NCBI RefSeq assembly: GCF_002192455.1
Contig: NZ_CP021744.1
Span: forward strand, 6,403,501-6,467,500
Length of the DNA: 64,000 nucleotides
Direction of reading: 5' to 3'
From: Streptomyces albireticuli
GTDB lineage: Bacteria; Actinomycetota; Actinomycetes; Streptomycetales; Streptomycetaceae
Made by a program: the position numbers and the translations under genes. Shown here in pieces: positions 26,585 to 34,653 of this stretch (its first letter is position 1; every line of letters starts with the position of its first letter). The notes below the pieces were generated by a model that was not told the origin of the DNA, did not search any database, and saw only the letters and a list, made by a program, of their open reading frames with translations.

Positions 26585-28014
26585 GTCCCCTCCACGGGCC
26601 GGGTCGGGCGGATGCCGATGCGCAGCCGCGCCGTGTCGAAGGCGTACGGAAGCGGCCGTTCGGGGCTCAGCCGGACCCCGGCGGCGGCCAGTTCGCCGCC
26701 GCGCAGCAGCTCGGCGACGAAGCCCGTGGCCAGCTGGAGCCCCAGCTCCATGCCGCTGCACTGGGCCTCGCCCCTGCTGAACGGGCTGATGGCCCAGTCG
26801 GCCTCCGCGGTGCCGTCGAGCCACTTCTCGGGGGCGAACCGGTGCGCGTAGTCGATCCGTTCGCCGTCGCGGGCGTGGAAGCCCGCCGGTACCAGGACGT
26901 TGACGCCGCCCGGCGCCACCGCGCCCCGCCAGCGGGTCTCCGCGGTCGTGCGCCGCATCAGGCTGGGGACGGGGGGCCACAGCCGGGACGCCTCCTGCAC
27001 GCAGGCCCGGACGTACGGCATCTGCATATGGCCGGCCACCGTGCGCGCGCCGTGGGCGCGGTCCGCCGCCTCGGTCTCCGCGAGCGCCCGCCGGTAGTGG
27101 TGGGGGTGCGTCGCGAGCAGGGCGAGCGCCTGCACGGTCGCCGAGTGGACCACGCTCAGTGCCATGAACCAGTGCGTGACCTGGCACTCGGGAGCGGTCT
27201 CCGGGCCCCTCGGCGCCCCGGAGAACAGTCCGGCCAGGCTCCGCGGGTCGGCCTCGCCCAGATAGCGCGCCTGCCGCTGCATCATGCGCCGCCGCGACCG
27301 CCGGGTGGCGGCGGTGCGCCAGCGGCGGGCGCCCAGCCAGTTGGCCTCGGTGAGGAGTTCGGCCAGCAGCCGGGAGAACTCCACGTCGTCGGCCGCGGCC
27401 TCGCCCAGGAAGCAGCGCCGCCCGACCCGCTCGAAGCACTCCCGCAGGGTGTCCGCGTCGAGCCCGGCCACCGAGCGCGGGCCCAGCAGCGCGGCGGCCT
27501 CCTCGCCGACGACCCGCAGGAAGTGGTCCGCGAGCCGGTGCACGGGGCAGCCGGCGTCCAGCACGGCGTCGTTGAACGCCCGGCGGACGGCGCGCTGCCG
27601 GCCGTGCGAGGCGACCAGCGCGTCGGGCTGGACCGACGCGAAGCCGGACACCTTCTCCCAGGTGTCGACGGCGTAGACGTCCACGGGCCCGGCCAGCACC
27701 TGCCGGACGTCCTCCGGGTCCAGGACGAGCAGGGTGGGCCCGGACGTGCCGCGCACCACGACCGGGCCGCGCCCGTGCCGGCGCCGCATCCGGCGCAGCG
27801 TCTCCACGCCGCGCCGCCCGGCGTCCGCGCGCGCGACGAGCGAGCCGAGGCGCGGCCGGAGCCGGAAGACACCCTTGAGGTAGTTGGGCAGGAAGTAGGC
27901 GAGGGTGAGCCGGAGGTTCTCGCCCGCCGACGCCATGGGCAGCTCCGCGCCGCGGCCGGCGTCGTCGCTCCCGGTGCTCCCGGCGCCCCCGGGCGCGCTG
28001 CGCAGCAGGCTCAT
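26581..28014 (-). CDS. Atypical cytochrome P450 (degenerate heme loop and I-helix)
   Basis: 477 residues. The heme loop FSRGEAQCSGMELG keeps Cys419 but lacks the near-invariant Arg two residues before it. The I-helix around 286-297 (LSVVHSATVQAL) lacks the acid-Thr pair used for O2 activation. The ExxR (Glu341-Arg344) and a PERF-like FAPEKW remain. P450s without the acid-Thr pair often work on peroxides (CYP74/CYP8 isomerases, fatty-acid peroxygenases), which suits a position beside a dioxygenase. The basic N-terminal part (SYxRGVF-like, residues 40-80) might bind membrane. ATGA overlaps couple it to the FAD enzyme upstream and the hydrolase downstream. No redox partner is encoded nearby. Confidence 0.82.
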   Translation of the reverse strand: MSLLRSAPGGAGSTGSDDAGRGAELPMASAGENLRLTLAYFLPNYLKGVFRLRPRLGSLVARADAGRRGVETLRRMRRRHGRGPVVVRGTSGPTLLVLDPEDVRQVLAGPVDVYAVDTWEKVSGFASVQPDALVASHGRQRAVRRAFNDAVLDAGCPVHRLADHFLRVVGEEAAALLGPRSVAGLDADTLRECFERVGRRCFLGEAAADDVEFSRLLAELLTEANWLGARRWRTAATRRSRRRMMQRQARYLGEADPRSLAGLFSGAPRGPETAPECQVTHWFMALSVVHSATVQALALLATHPHHYRRALAETEAADRAHGARTVAGHMQMPYVRACVQEASRLWPPVPSLMRRTTAETRWRGAVAPGGVNVLVPAGFHARDGERIDYAHRFAPEKWLDGTAEADWAISPFSRGEAQCSGMELGLQLATGFVAELLRGGELAAAGVRLSPERPLPYAFDTARLRIGIRPTRPVEGT

Positions 28015-29414
28015 GCCAGCACCTTCCCGGGGTTGAGGAGCCCCTCGGGGTCGAAGAGCCGCTTGAGGTCGCGCTGCAACCGCAGGCCGCGGGGCGGCAG
28101 TTCGCGGGCCAGCCAGTCGCGCTTGAGGGTGCCGACGCCGTGCTCGCCGGTGATCGTGCCGCCCAGCTCCAGACCGGCGGCCATGATGGCGTCGTACGCC
28201 TCCTTGGCCCGCCGGACCGCGTCCGGGTCGGAGCGGTCGAAGACGACCGTGGGGTGCAGATTGCCGTCCCCGGCGTGGCCGACGGTGGAGATGTAGAGGT
28301 CGTACTCGTCGGCGATCAGCTCGATCCGGTCGATCAGTTCGGCCAGCCGGTCGCGGGGCACGGCGACGTCCTCGATGAACGCCGTCACGTCGCCGGGCAG
28401 CGCCGCCGCCCGCGCCTTGAGCGCGGGGAGCACCATCCGCCGCGCCTCCAGGACCTCGCCGGACTCCTCCTCGCCGGCCGCGGCGGTGACGGACAGCGCC
28501 TTGGCGTCCCGGCAGAGGTCCGCCATCGCCAGGACGTCCCCGGCGGCGTCGGGCGCGTCGCTCGCCACGATCAGCGTCGCCGCGCCGCCGCCGGCGAACA
28601 GCGGGTGGCCCAGCGCGGAGACCGCCTCGGTGGTCGTGCGGTCCAGCAGTTCCAGGGCGGACGGTACGTGCCCGGCGCGGACGATCGCCGCCACGGCCTC
28701 GCCCGCGTCCGACGCGGACGGGAACCGGGCCAGCAGCGCGCGGGCCGGCGGCCGCGGCGGCCGCAGGGCCAGGGTGGCCTCGACGATGACGCCCAGGGTG
28801 CCCTCGGAGCCGACGAACAGCCGGGTGAGGTCGTAGCCCGCAACGCCCTTGACCGTGCGCCGCCCGACCCGCAGCACCTCGCCGTCGGCCAGGACGACGG
28901 TCAGCCCGAGCACGTAGTCGGCGGTGACCCCGTACTTCACGCAGCACAGCCCGCCCGCGCCCGTGGCGATGTTCCCGCCGATCGTGCAGACCCCCCAGGA
29001 GGCCGGGTCCGGCGGGTAGCACAGACCCCGCTCGGCGACGGCCGCGGCGAGGTCGGCGGTGACGACGCCGGGCTCGCAGCGCACCAGGCGGTTCGCCGGG
29101 TCGATCTCCAGGATCCGGTTCATCCGGACCATGGAGAGCACCACGCAGCCGTCCACGGCGTCGGCGGCGCCGGCGAGGCCCGTCCGCGCGCCCTGGGGCA
29201 CGACGGGCACGCCGTGCGCGCGGGCCGCGCGGATCACCCGCTGCACCTGCTCCACGGTCTCGGGGCGGACCACCGCCACGGGTCTGCCGGCCTCGCCGAA
29301 CGGGGCGGAATCACGGCTGTGCAGGTCGAGTTGGTCGTCCGCGGTCAGCACGGCCGCGTCGGGCAGCGCCTCCCGCAGGGCCGCGAGCAGCGGCTTCTCG
29401 ACGGATACGGTCAT
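28011..29414 (-). CDS. FAD-linked D-2-hydroxyacid dehydrogenase (GlcD/D-lactate dehydrogenase-like)
   Basis: 467 residues from the ATG at 29414. The VAO/PCMH FAD-binding domain is clear: PVVPQGARTGLAGAADAVDG is the PP-loop, TIGGNIATGAGGLCCVKYG the adenine/ribityl region, and GSEGTLGVIVEATL the closing strand. The C-terminal cap has STVGHAGDGNLHPTVVFDRS and GTITGEHGVGTLKRDWL, whose His residues bind substrate carboxylate and metal in the family. The ending FDPEGLLNPGKVL is diagnostic of GlcD-type enzymes, which oxidise D(R)-2-hydroxyacids to 2-oxoacids. Alpha-dioxygenases make 2(R) products, so the stereochemistry fits. The stop overlaps the P450 start. Confidence 0.88.
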   Translation of the reverse strand: MTVSVEKPLLAALREALPDAAVLTADDQLDLHSRDSAPFGEAGRPVAVVRPETVEQVQRVIRAARAHGVPVVPQGARTGLAGAADAVDGCVVLSMVRMNRILEIDPANRLVRCEPGVVTADLAAAVAERGLCYPPDPASWGVCTIGGNIATGAGGLCCVKYGVTADYVLGLTVVLADGEVLRVGRRTVKGVAGYDLTRLFVGSEGTLGVIVEATLALRPPRPPARALLARFPSASDAGEAVAAIVRAGHVPSALELLDRTTTEAVSALGHPLFAGGGAATLIVASDAPDAAGDVLAMADLCRDAKALSVTAAAGEEESGEVLEARRMVLPALKARAAALPGDVTAFIEDVAVPRDRLAELIDRIELIADEYDLYISTVGHAGDGNLHPTVVFDRSDPDAVRRAKEAYDAIMAAGLELGGTITGEHGVGTLKRDWLARELPPRGLRLQRDLKRLFDPEGLLNPGKVLA

Positions 29415-29523
29415 GGGCGACTCCAGAGACACCAGCAAGGGGGCGAGCGGGGGACGAGCGGAAGGCGCGACGGCACCGCGCGCGGCGGGGCGCCGTCGCG
29501 TCACCGGGGTGAGGGCGCGTGCC

Positions 29524-31146
29524 TCAGAGCGAAGGGGGGACGGTCGTGATCGGCGCCTCGATGAGGACCGGGCCGTCCGTCGCGGCAGTGGCCCCGGCGA
29601 CCAGCTCCGCGAGGTGGGCCGCGTCCGTGGCCCGGTGCGCGGGCACGCCGTAGCCGCGGGCGAGCGCGCACAGGTCGAGCCCGGGGAGGTCCAGGCCGGG
29701 CACGCCGGGCGTGTTCTCGAACCGGCCGAACCATTTGAGGATCGCGTATTCGCCGTTCGCCGGGACGACGAAGGTGACGGGCGCGCGATAGGCCGCCGCG
29801 GTCCACAGCGCCGTGATCGCGTACTGCGCGGAGCCATCGCCGACCAGGGCCACCACCGGCCGTTCCGGCCGCCCCAACTGGGCGCCCACGGCCGCCGCGA
29901 GCCCGAAGCCGAGGCCGCCGCCGGCCGTGGTGAGGAAGGAGCAGGGGCGGTCGATCCGCACGACCTCGCGGAAGATCTGGACGTTGGAGGGCGACTCGTT
30001 GACCCAGAGGGTCTCCGGGGGCGCGCCGGCCGCCACGGCGGCGAGGGCCGTACGGGCGGACATGGGCTCGGTCTCCGGCTCCTCGGCGGGCGCGGCCGGC
30101 GGTGCCGCGCCGGCCGGTCCGTCGTCGCCGGGGTCCGCCCTCTTGTCGAGGAGCTCGGTGAGCCGTTCCAGCGTGGGCCGCAGTCCCGCCACCAGGGCGT
30201 CGCCGACCGGGGCGCGCGCGGCCTCGCCGGGATCGCTGGTCAGCAGCGCCAGTTCGGCGCCCTCGGGCAGGACGGGGCCGGGCACGTAGGGGTAGTAGCG
30301 GAAGACGGGCGCCCCGACGACGAGGACCAGGTCGTGGCCCTGGAGGGTGGCGGCCAGCGGGGCCAGCGCGGGCGGGAGCACGCCGCGGTAGAGCCGGTGG
30401 TCCTCCGGGAAGCCGACGCGCCCCTCGATGGGCGAGGCCCATACGGGCAGGCCCCGGCGCTCCGCGAGTGCCACGGCCGCGTCCCAGGCGCCCTCGGCGT
30501 CCACCGAACCGCCCGTCACCATGACCGGGTTGGCCGCGGCGGCGAGCCGGGCGGCCAGCGCCTCGACGGCCGGTCCGGCGGCCGCCGTCGCGTCCGTCAC
30601 CCGGCGCCGGGCCGCGTGCCGCGCGGCGGCCGCCTCGGCCTCGTCGAGCTCCACGTCGAAGTCGTCCATGGGCAGCGAGAGGAACACCGGTCCCCGGGGA
30701 GCGGTTTCGGCCAGGTGGAAGGCGCGGGCGAGGGCGGCGGGCACGTCCTGGGCGCGGGGCGGTTCGTAGGCCCACTTGACGGCGGGGCGCGGCAGGGTCG
30801 TGGCGTCCACGTTGGTGAGCAGCGCCTCCATGGTCATCATGGCCCGCACCTGCTGGCCCGCCGTGATCACCATCGGGGTGTGGTTCGCCGCCGCGTTGAC
30901 CACGGCGCCCATGGCGTTGCCGACGCCCGGTGCCGTGTGCAGGTTGACCAGCGCCGTCGTCCCGGTCGCCTGCGCGTGGCCGTCCGCCATGCCGACCACG
31001 ACGGCCTCCTGGAGCCCGAGGACGTAGCGGAAGTCGTCGGGGAAGTCCCGCAGGAACGGGAGTTCCGTGGAGCCCGGGTTGCCGAAGACGGTGGTCACCC
31101 CGCGGTCCCGCAGCAGCTCGAACACGGCAGCGCGGACGGTCGTCAT
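29524..31146 (-). CDS. Thiamine-diphosphate decarboxylase, benzoylformate decarboxylase-like
   Basis: 540 residues, three ThDP-enzyme domains. Residues match Pseudomonas benzoylformate decarboxylase in register: Ser26 in FGNPGSTELP, Glu47 in LQEAVV (ThDP activation) and His70 in NLHTAPG. The ThDP motif runs from VGDGSAQYAI to ANGEY. In the middle domain VFRYYPYVPG has Tyr285 where, as I recall, the Pseudomonas enzyme has catalytic His281, so substrate or chemistry may differ. It should decarboxylate a 2-oxoacid to an aldehyde. It is the first gene of the operon, 109 bases ahead of the FAD dehydrogenase. AGAGGTG precedes the ATG. Confidence 0.87.
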   Translation of the reverse strand: MTTVRAAVFELLRDRGVTTVFGNPGSTELPFLRDFPDDFRYVLGLQEAVVVGMADGHAQATGTTALVNLHTAPGVGNAMGAVVNAAANHTPMVITAGQQVRAMMTMEALLTNVDATTLPRPAVKWAYEPPRAQDVPAALARAFHLAETAPRGPVFLSLPMDDFDVELDEAEAAAARHAARRRVTDATAAAGPAVEALAARLAAAANPVMVTGGSVDAEGAWDAAVALAERRGLPVWASPIEGRVGFPEDHRLYRGVLPPALAPLAATLQGHDLVLVVGAPVFRYYPYVPGPVLPEGAELALLTSDPGEAARAPVGDALVAGLRPTLERLTELLDKRADPGDDGPAGAAPPAAPAEEPETEPMSARTALAAVAAGAPPETLWVNESPSNVQIFREVVRIDRPCSFLTTAGGGLGFGLAAAVGAQLGRPERPVVALVGDGSAQYAITALWTAAAYRAPVTFVVPANGEYAILKWFGRFENTPGVPGLDLPGLDLCALARGYGVPAHRATDAAHLAELVAGATAATDGPVLIEAPITTVPPSL

Positions 31147-31210
31147 GCCTGGCACCTCTTGGGGTCGGAGTGATGAGGGAGAAGGAAGCGGAGAGGGGAG
31201 CATTGCCCAT

Positions 31211-31236
31211 TACCGTCCGGCGGAGTCATCAATTCC
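31211..31236 (-). promoter_or_regulatory. SigR-like promoter candidate for the alpha-oxidation operon
   Basis: On the minus strand GGAAT (31236-31232) is followed after 18 bases by GTA (31213-31211), one mismatch from GGAAT-N18-GTT. The start would lie near 31204, about 58 bases before the ATG, the same geometry as at rbpA. The gene-free stretch 31147-31456 holds only this and the terminator at 31319. Confidence 0.35.
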
Positions 31237-31318
31237 GAAGATCACCCCAGTTTTCATCCCCAGGGGTGAAGGCGGTGCGCGGGGTTTCCGGCGGCGCGGT
31301 CCGCGGGCGCGCACGGAG

Positions 31319-31353
31319 CGGCCCCGCCACCCGGGAACGGGGTGGCGGGGCCG
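31319..31353. terminator. Strong terminator downstream of the SPW gene
   Basis: A 14-base perfect stem, 31319-31332 with 31340-31353, with a 7-base loop. It separates the SPW-repeat gene from the operon below it. Confidence 0.8.
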
Positions 31354-31456
31354 TGGGACGACGGGAATCGGCCTGGTCCTCGCGTGCGCACCGAGTACGG
31401 AGGCGGAGCGGGCGAGAGGCTCTCCTTTCGCTCACTCGGCGCTGCCGCCCCGCAGC

Positions 31457-31888
31457 TCAGCGTCGCGCCCGCATCCGGCCCATGCCGGCGAGCGCCAGGG
31501 CGACCAGGCAGGCCACCACGCCCACGACGACGTTGCTGACGACGGCACGGGTGGCGAAGTCGTGGCCGGCGACGATCCAGGGGGACACGATCGTCCACGC
31601 GCCGAGGGCCAGAGCGGCCCAGCTCATCGCGTGGGTGCGCTCGTACGCGGGGCCGAAGCCGCTGACGAGACAGGCGAACGCGACGCCCACGATCAGGTTG
31701 TTGACGGCCAGGGTGGTCGAGCCGCTGAAGCCCACGATCCATGCCGAGGCGGCCAGATAGACGCCACAGAGGAGTGCGAGTGCTTCGACGGCCTGGGCGA
31801 CGGGGGTCGCCGTGGTCTCTTCGGAGTGGGCGCGCAGCGCCACGATGTCCGGGTGCTGGTCTATCCGGGGCGACGTCGGGGCGGTCAC
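31457..31888 (-). CDS. SPW-repeat integral membrane protein
   Basis: About 143 residues, four membrane helices in two tandem units. Each unit has a short Trp motif between helices: AASAWIVGFSG followed by NNLIVGVAFA, then IVSPWIVAGHD followed by VSNVVVGVVA. The second unit carries the S-P-W triplet that names the family. I prefer the GTG at 31888, 8 bases after GAAGG; a GTG at 31897 would overlap that site. The first 40 residues are cytoplasmic and polar. The function is unknown; such genes are frequent in Streptomyces. Confidence 0.8.
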   Translation of the reverse strand: MTAPTSPRIDQHPDIVALRAHSEETTATPVAQAVEALALLCGVYLAASAWIVGFSGSTTLAVNNLIVGVAFACLVSGFGPAYERTHAMSWAALALGAWTIVSPWIVAGHDFATRAVVSNVVVGVVACLVALALAGMGRMRARR

Positions 31889-32108
31889 GTCAGCCACCTT
31901 CTTTCAGTGTCAGTTCGGACCTGCCTGCATTTTATCCTTCTTGCCCTCTTTTGCCACCCGGATGGAGGTAGTTCATATCTGGCTATATCCGATGTGGTGG
32001 TCGCTGGTTTCAAGACGTCACCCTGAGGAAACCCGGACGTCGTTTTCCGGACGCACGACCCGTCCGCGCGGTCGGGGGACCAGGAAAGCACCAGGAAAGG
32101 AAACCGTC

Positions 32109-32264
32109 GTGGACCAGCTCAAGGGGCACAGCGACCGGAAGCAGGGCCGGGGTGAGGGCCTGGAGGAGACCGCACGGGTCCGCCGCGCCGCACCGCGCGA
32201 GACTCCCGAGACCACCAACGAGGAGGCCGACCCGGAGTCGCACATCATCCGCGGCGTCGACTGA
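32109..32264 (+). CDS. Small hydrophilic hypothetical protein (51 aa)
   Basis: GTG at 32109 preceded by GGAAAGG with 8 bases spacing. The product is charged, rich in Arg/Glu/Thr, starts DQLKGHSDRKQGRGEGLEE and ends SHIIRGVD, with no hydrophobic segment, so it is soluble and probably disordered. A strong terminator hairpin follows directly, and the gene is divergent from the SPW gene, which supports a genuine short transcription unit. The family is unknown. Confidence 0.5.
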   Translation: MDQLKGHSDRKQGRGEGLEETARVRRAAPRETPETTNEEADPESHIIRGVD

Positions 32265-32269
32265 GCGGA

Positions 32270-32304
32270 CCGGCCCGCCGCCGAGGGGCGCGGCGGCGGG
32301 CCGG
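32270..32304. terminator. Bidirectional terminator between the small gene and pxpC
   Basis: A 12-base perfect stem, CCGGCCCGCCGC (32270-32281) with GCGGCGGGCCGG (32293-32304) and an 11-base loop, between two convergent genes. Confidence 0.75.
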
Positions 32305-32309
32305 CGCGC

Positions 32310-33173
32310 TCAGGCCCGTACGGGCACGAACCGCACCGGTGTGCCGGGCACGGCCTGGGCCGCCGCGGCCAGCGCGGGCTCCGGCACCACACCGACGACG
32401 GGATAGCCGCCCGTCGTCGGGTGGTCGGCGAGGAAGACGACGGGGCGGCCGTCGGGCGGCACCTGGACGGCGCCGAGCACCATGCCCTCGCTGGGCAGTT
32501 CGCCGTCCTTGACCCGGGTCAGGGACGGCCCGTCCGTGCGCAGGCCGATGCGGTTGCTCGCCGACGACACCGTGAACCCGCCACGGGCCAGCACGCGCGG
32601 CGCGTCGTCCGCGAACCAGTCGTCGCGCGGGCCGAGCACGAGGGGCAGCACCAGGCCGGCACCGGGCGGGGCGGGCCAGGGGAAGGCGTCGGCGCCGGTG
32701 GACGGCCCCCGGGGCGCGCCCAGGGGCAGTGTGTGCCCCGCCGCGAGCGGCTCGGGGCCCAGCCCCGAGAGCAGGTCCCGGGAGCGGCTGCCGAGCACCG
32801 GCGGCACGGCGACCCCGCCCGCGAAGGCCACGTAGCTGCGCAGCCCGCCGGTGGCCGGGCCGACGTCGAGCACCGAGCCCGCCGGCACCCGCACCGCCGC
32901 GCCCCAGGCCACCGGGCGCCCGTCGATCCGCACCGGGCAGGGCGCGCCCGTCACGGCGGCGGTCACCGCCCTGCCGGGGCGCACGGCACAGCCGTTGAAG
33001 GTGGTCTCCAGCGTGGCGAGGTCCTCCGGATTGCCGGTCAGACGGTTGGCGAGCCGGTGCGCGGGCTCGTCCAGCGCGCCGGAGCGCCCGACGCCGAGGT
33101 GCGCGTGGCCGGGCCGCCCCAGGTCCTGGACGGTCGTCAGGGCCCCGGGCCGGACGACCGAGAGCCCGCTCAT
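32310..33173 (-). CDS. pxpC: 5-oxoprolinase subunit PxpC
   Basis: 287 residues of the biotin-dependent carboxyltransferase/allophanate hydrolase subunit 2 (KipA-like) family. The start VVRPGALTTVQDLGRPGHAH is diagnostic, followed by GRSGALDEPAHRLANRLTGN, YVAFAGGVAVPPVLGSRSRD and the C-terminal FLADHPTTGGYPVVG. With PxpA and PxpB it forms the ATP-dependent prokaryotic 5-oxoprolinase that opens pyroglutamate to glutamate. The start ATG overlaps the pxpB stop by 4 bases. It is the last gene of the operon and meets a terminator. Confidence 0.93.
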   Translation of the reverse strand: MSGLSVVRPGALTTVQDLGRPGHAHLGVGRSGALDEPAHRLANRLTGNPEDLATLETTFNGCAVRPGRAVTAAVTGAPCPVRIDGRPVAWGAAVRVPAGSVLDVGPATGGLRSYVAFAGGVAVPPVLGSRSRDLLSGLGPEPLAAGHTLPLGAPRGPSTGADAFPWPAPPGAGLVLPLVLGPRDDWFADDAPRVLARGGFTVSSASNRIGLRTDGPSLTRVKDGELPSEGMVLGAVQVPPDGRPVVFLADHPTTGGYPVVGVVPEPALAAAAQAVPGTPVRFVPVRA

Positions 33174-33802
33174 CCGACCACCTCGAACCGCACCCGGGTC
33201 CCCGGGGCGAGCAGCGCCGCAGGCTCCCGCCCGGTGTCCCACAGGACCGCGTCCGTGCGCCCGATCAGCTGCCAGCCGCCGGGCGAGGAGCGCGGGTAGA
33301 CGCCGGTGTACGGGCCGGCCAGGCCCACCGAACCGGCGGGGACGGCGGTGCGCGGGGTGGCCCGGCGCGGCACGCGCAGCCGGTCCGGCAGGCCCGTCAG
33401 ATAGCCGAAGCCGGGCGCGAAGCCGCAGAAGGCCACCCGGAATTCGAGCCCGGAGTGGATCCGCGCGACCTCGTCCCGGGCGACGCCCCACAGCGCCGCG
33501 ACCTCGGCGAGGTCGGGGCCGTCGTAGCGGACCGGCAGCACGACCGGCTCGCCGCCGGCCGTGGCGAGCGGCGGCACGGGCCGGCCGGCGAGGTCCGCGG
33601 CGAGCGCGCCCGGGTCGTCCAGCCCGTCCAGCAGGACGGTGCGGGCGGCGGGCACGATCTCGCGTACGGGCGGCAGGTCGCCGGCGGCGCGGCGGCGCAG
33701 CAGCTCGGCGTGGAGGGCCTGGGCCTGTTCGGCGGTGTCGACCTCCACCAGCAGGGCGTGCCGCCCGACCGGCAGGGTGCGCGGCTCCGCGGGCGTGCTC
33801 AC
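33170..33802 (-). CDS. pxpB: 5-oxoprolinase subunit PxpB
   Basis: 210 residues of the allophanate hydrolase subunit 1/KipI-like family. RHALLVEVDTAEQAQALHAE starts the fold. IHSGLEFRVAFCGFAPGFGY is the family signature loop, and GSVGLAGPYTGVYPRSSPGG follows. GTG at 33802 overlaps the pxpA stop (GTGA), and its own stop overlaps the pxpC start. It forms the heteromer with PxpC; in bacteria that have only KipI/KipA-type annotations, the role is still pyroglutamate hydrolysis. Confidence 0.93.
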   Translation of the reverse strand: MSTPAEPRTLPVGRHALLVEVDTAEQAQALHAELLRRRAAGDLPPVREIVPAARTVLLDGLDDPGALAADLAGRPVPPLATAGGEPVVLPVRYDGPDLAEVAALWGVARDEVARIHSGLEFRVAFCGFAPGFGYLTGLPDRLRVPRRATPRTAVPAGSVGLAGPYTGVYPRSSPGGWQLIGRTDAVLWDTGREPAALLAPGTRVRFEVVG

Positions 33803-34653
33803 GCGAACGCCTCCACCCGGACGCCCGCGGCCTCCAGCGCGGCTCTGACCCGCCGGGCGAGGCCGGCGGCGCCGGGGGTGTCGCCGTGCAGGCACAGCGA
33901 GCGGGCGCGGACGGTGACGTCCTCGCCGGTGAGGGCGGTGACGGCCGCGTCCTTGGCCATCCGCACCGAGCGGGCGACGACCTCCTCGGGGTCCAGGACG
34001 ACGGCGCCGGGCGTGCGGCGGGGGACGAGCGTGCCGGCGGCGGTGTACGCGCGGTCGGCGAACGCCTCGGTGACCACCGGGAGTCCGGCCCGCGTGGCCT
34101 CCTCGTGCAGCCGCGAGCCCGGCAGGCCGAGCACCGGCAGCGCGCCGCCCGAGCGCAGCACCCCGGCGACGACGGCCGCCGCCTGCTCGGCGTCGTCGAC
34201 GGTGCGGTTGTAGAGCGCGCCGTGCGGCTTCACATACGTGACGTCCGTACCGGCCGCCCGCGCGAACACCCGGAGCGCGCCCACCTGATAGGTGATCTCG
34301 TCGGCGAGCTCCTCCGGCGGCACGTCCATCGCGCGCCGGCCGAATCCGGCCAGGTCGCGGTAGGAGACCTGGGCGCCGACGCGGACGCCGAGCTCGGCGG
34401 CGCGCTCGCACACCCGTCGCATGGTGGAGGGGTCGCCGGCGTGGAAGCCGCAGGCGACGTTCGCGCTCGTGACGACCGAGAGCAGGGCCTCGTCGTCGGT
34501 CAGCCGCCAGCGGCCGAAGCCCTCGCCGAGGTCGGCGTTGAGGTCGAGCACGGCGGCGGTGCCGCCCGCCGCGGCCGCGGCGGGCGTGGACCCGGCCGGC
34601 GTCGGTCCGGTCGTCGTTCCGGTCGGTCCGGTCGGTCCGGTCGTTCCGGTCAT
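33799..34653 (-). CDS. pxpA: 5-oxoprolinase subunit PxpA (LamB/YcsF family)
   Basis: 284 residues. LNADLGEGFGRW and ANVACGFHAGDPSTM are the defining motifs, followed by VGAQVSYRDLAGFGRR and VKPHGALYN. C-terminal LCLHGDTPGA completes the barrel. The first 35 residues are a Thr/Gly/Pro/Ala repeat encoded by a short tandem repeat (units of about 9 bases between 34615 and 34652). The repeat lies directly after the ATG and is outside the conserved domain, so it is length-variable in principle. ATG overlaps the stop of the GntR gene. Confidence 0.93.
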   Translation of the reverse strand: MTGTTGPTGPTGTTTGPTPAGSTPAAAAAGGTAAVLDLNADLGEGFGRWRLTDDEALLSVVTSANVACGFHAGDPSTMRRVCERAAELGVRVGAQVSYRDLAGFGRRAMDVPPEELADEITYQVGALRVFARAAGTDVTYVKPHGALYNRTVDDAEQAAAVVAGVLRSGGALPVLGLPGSRLHEEATRAGLPVVTEAFADRAYTAAGTLVPRRTPGAVVLDPEEVVARSVRMAKDAAVTALTGEDVTVRARSLCLHGDTPGAAGLARRVRAALEAAGVRVEAFA

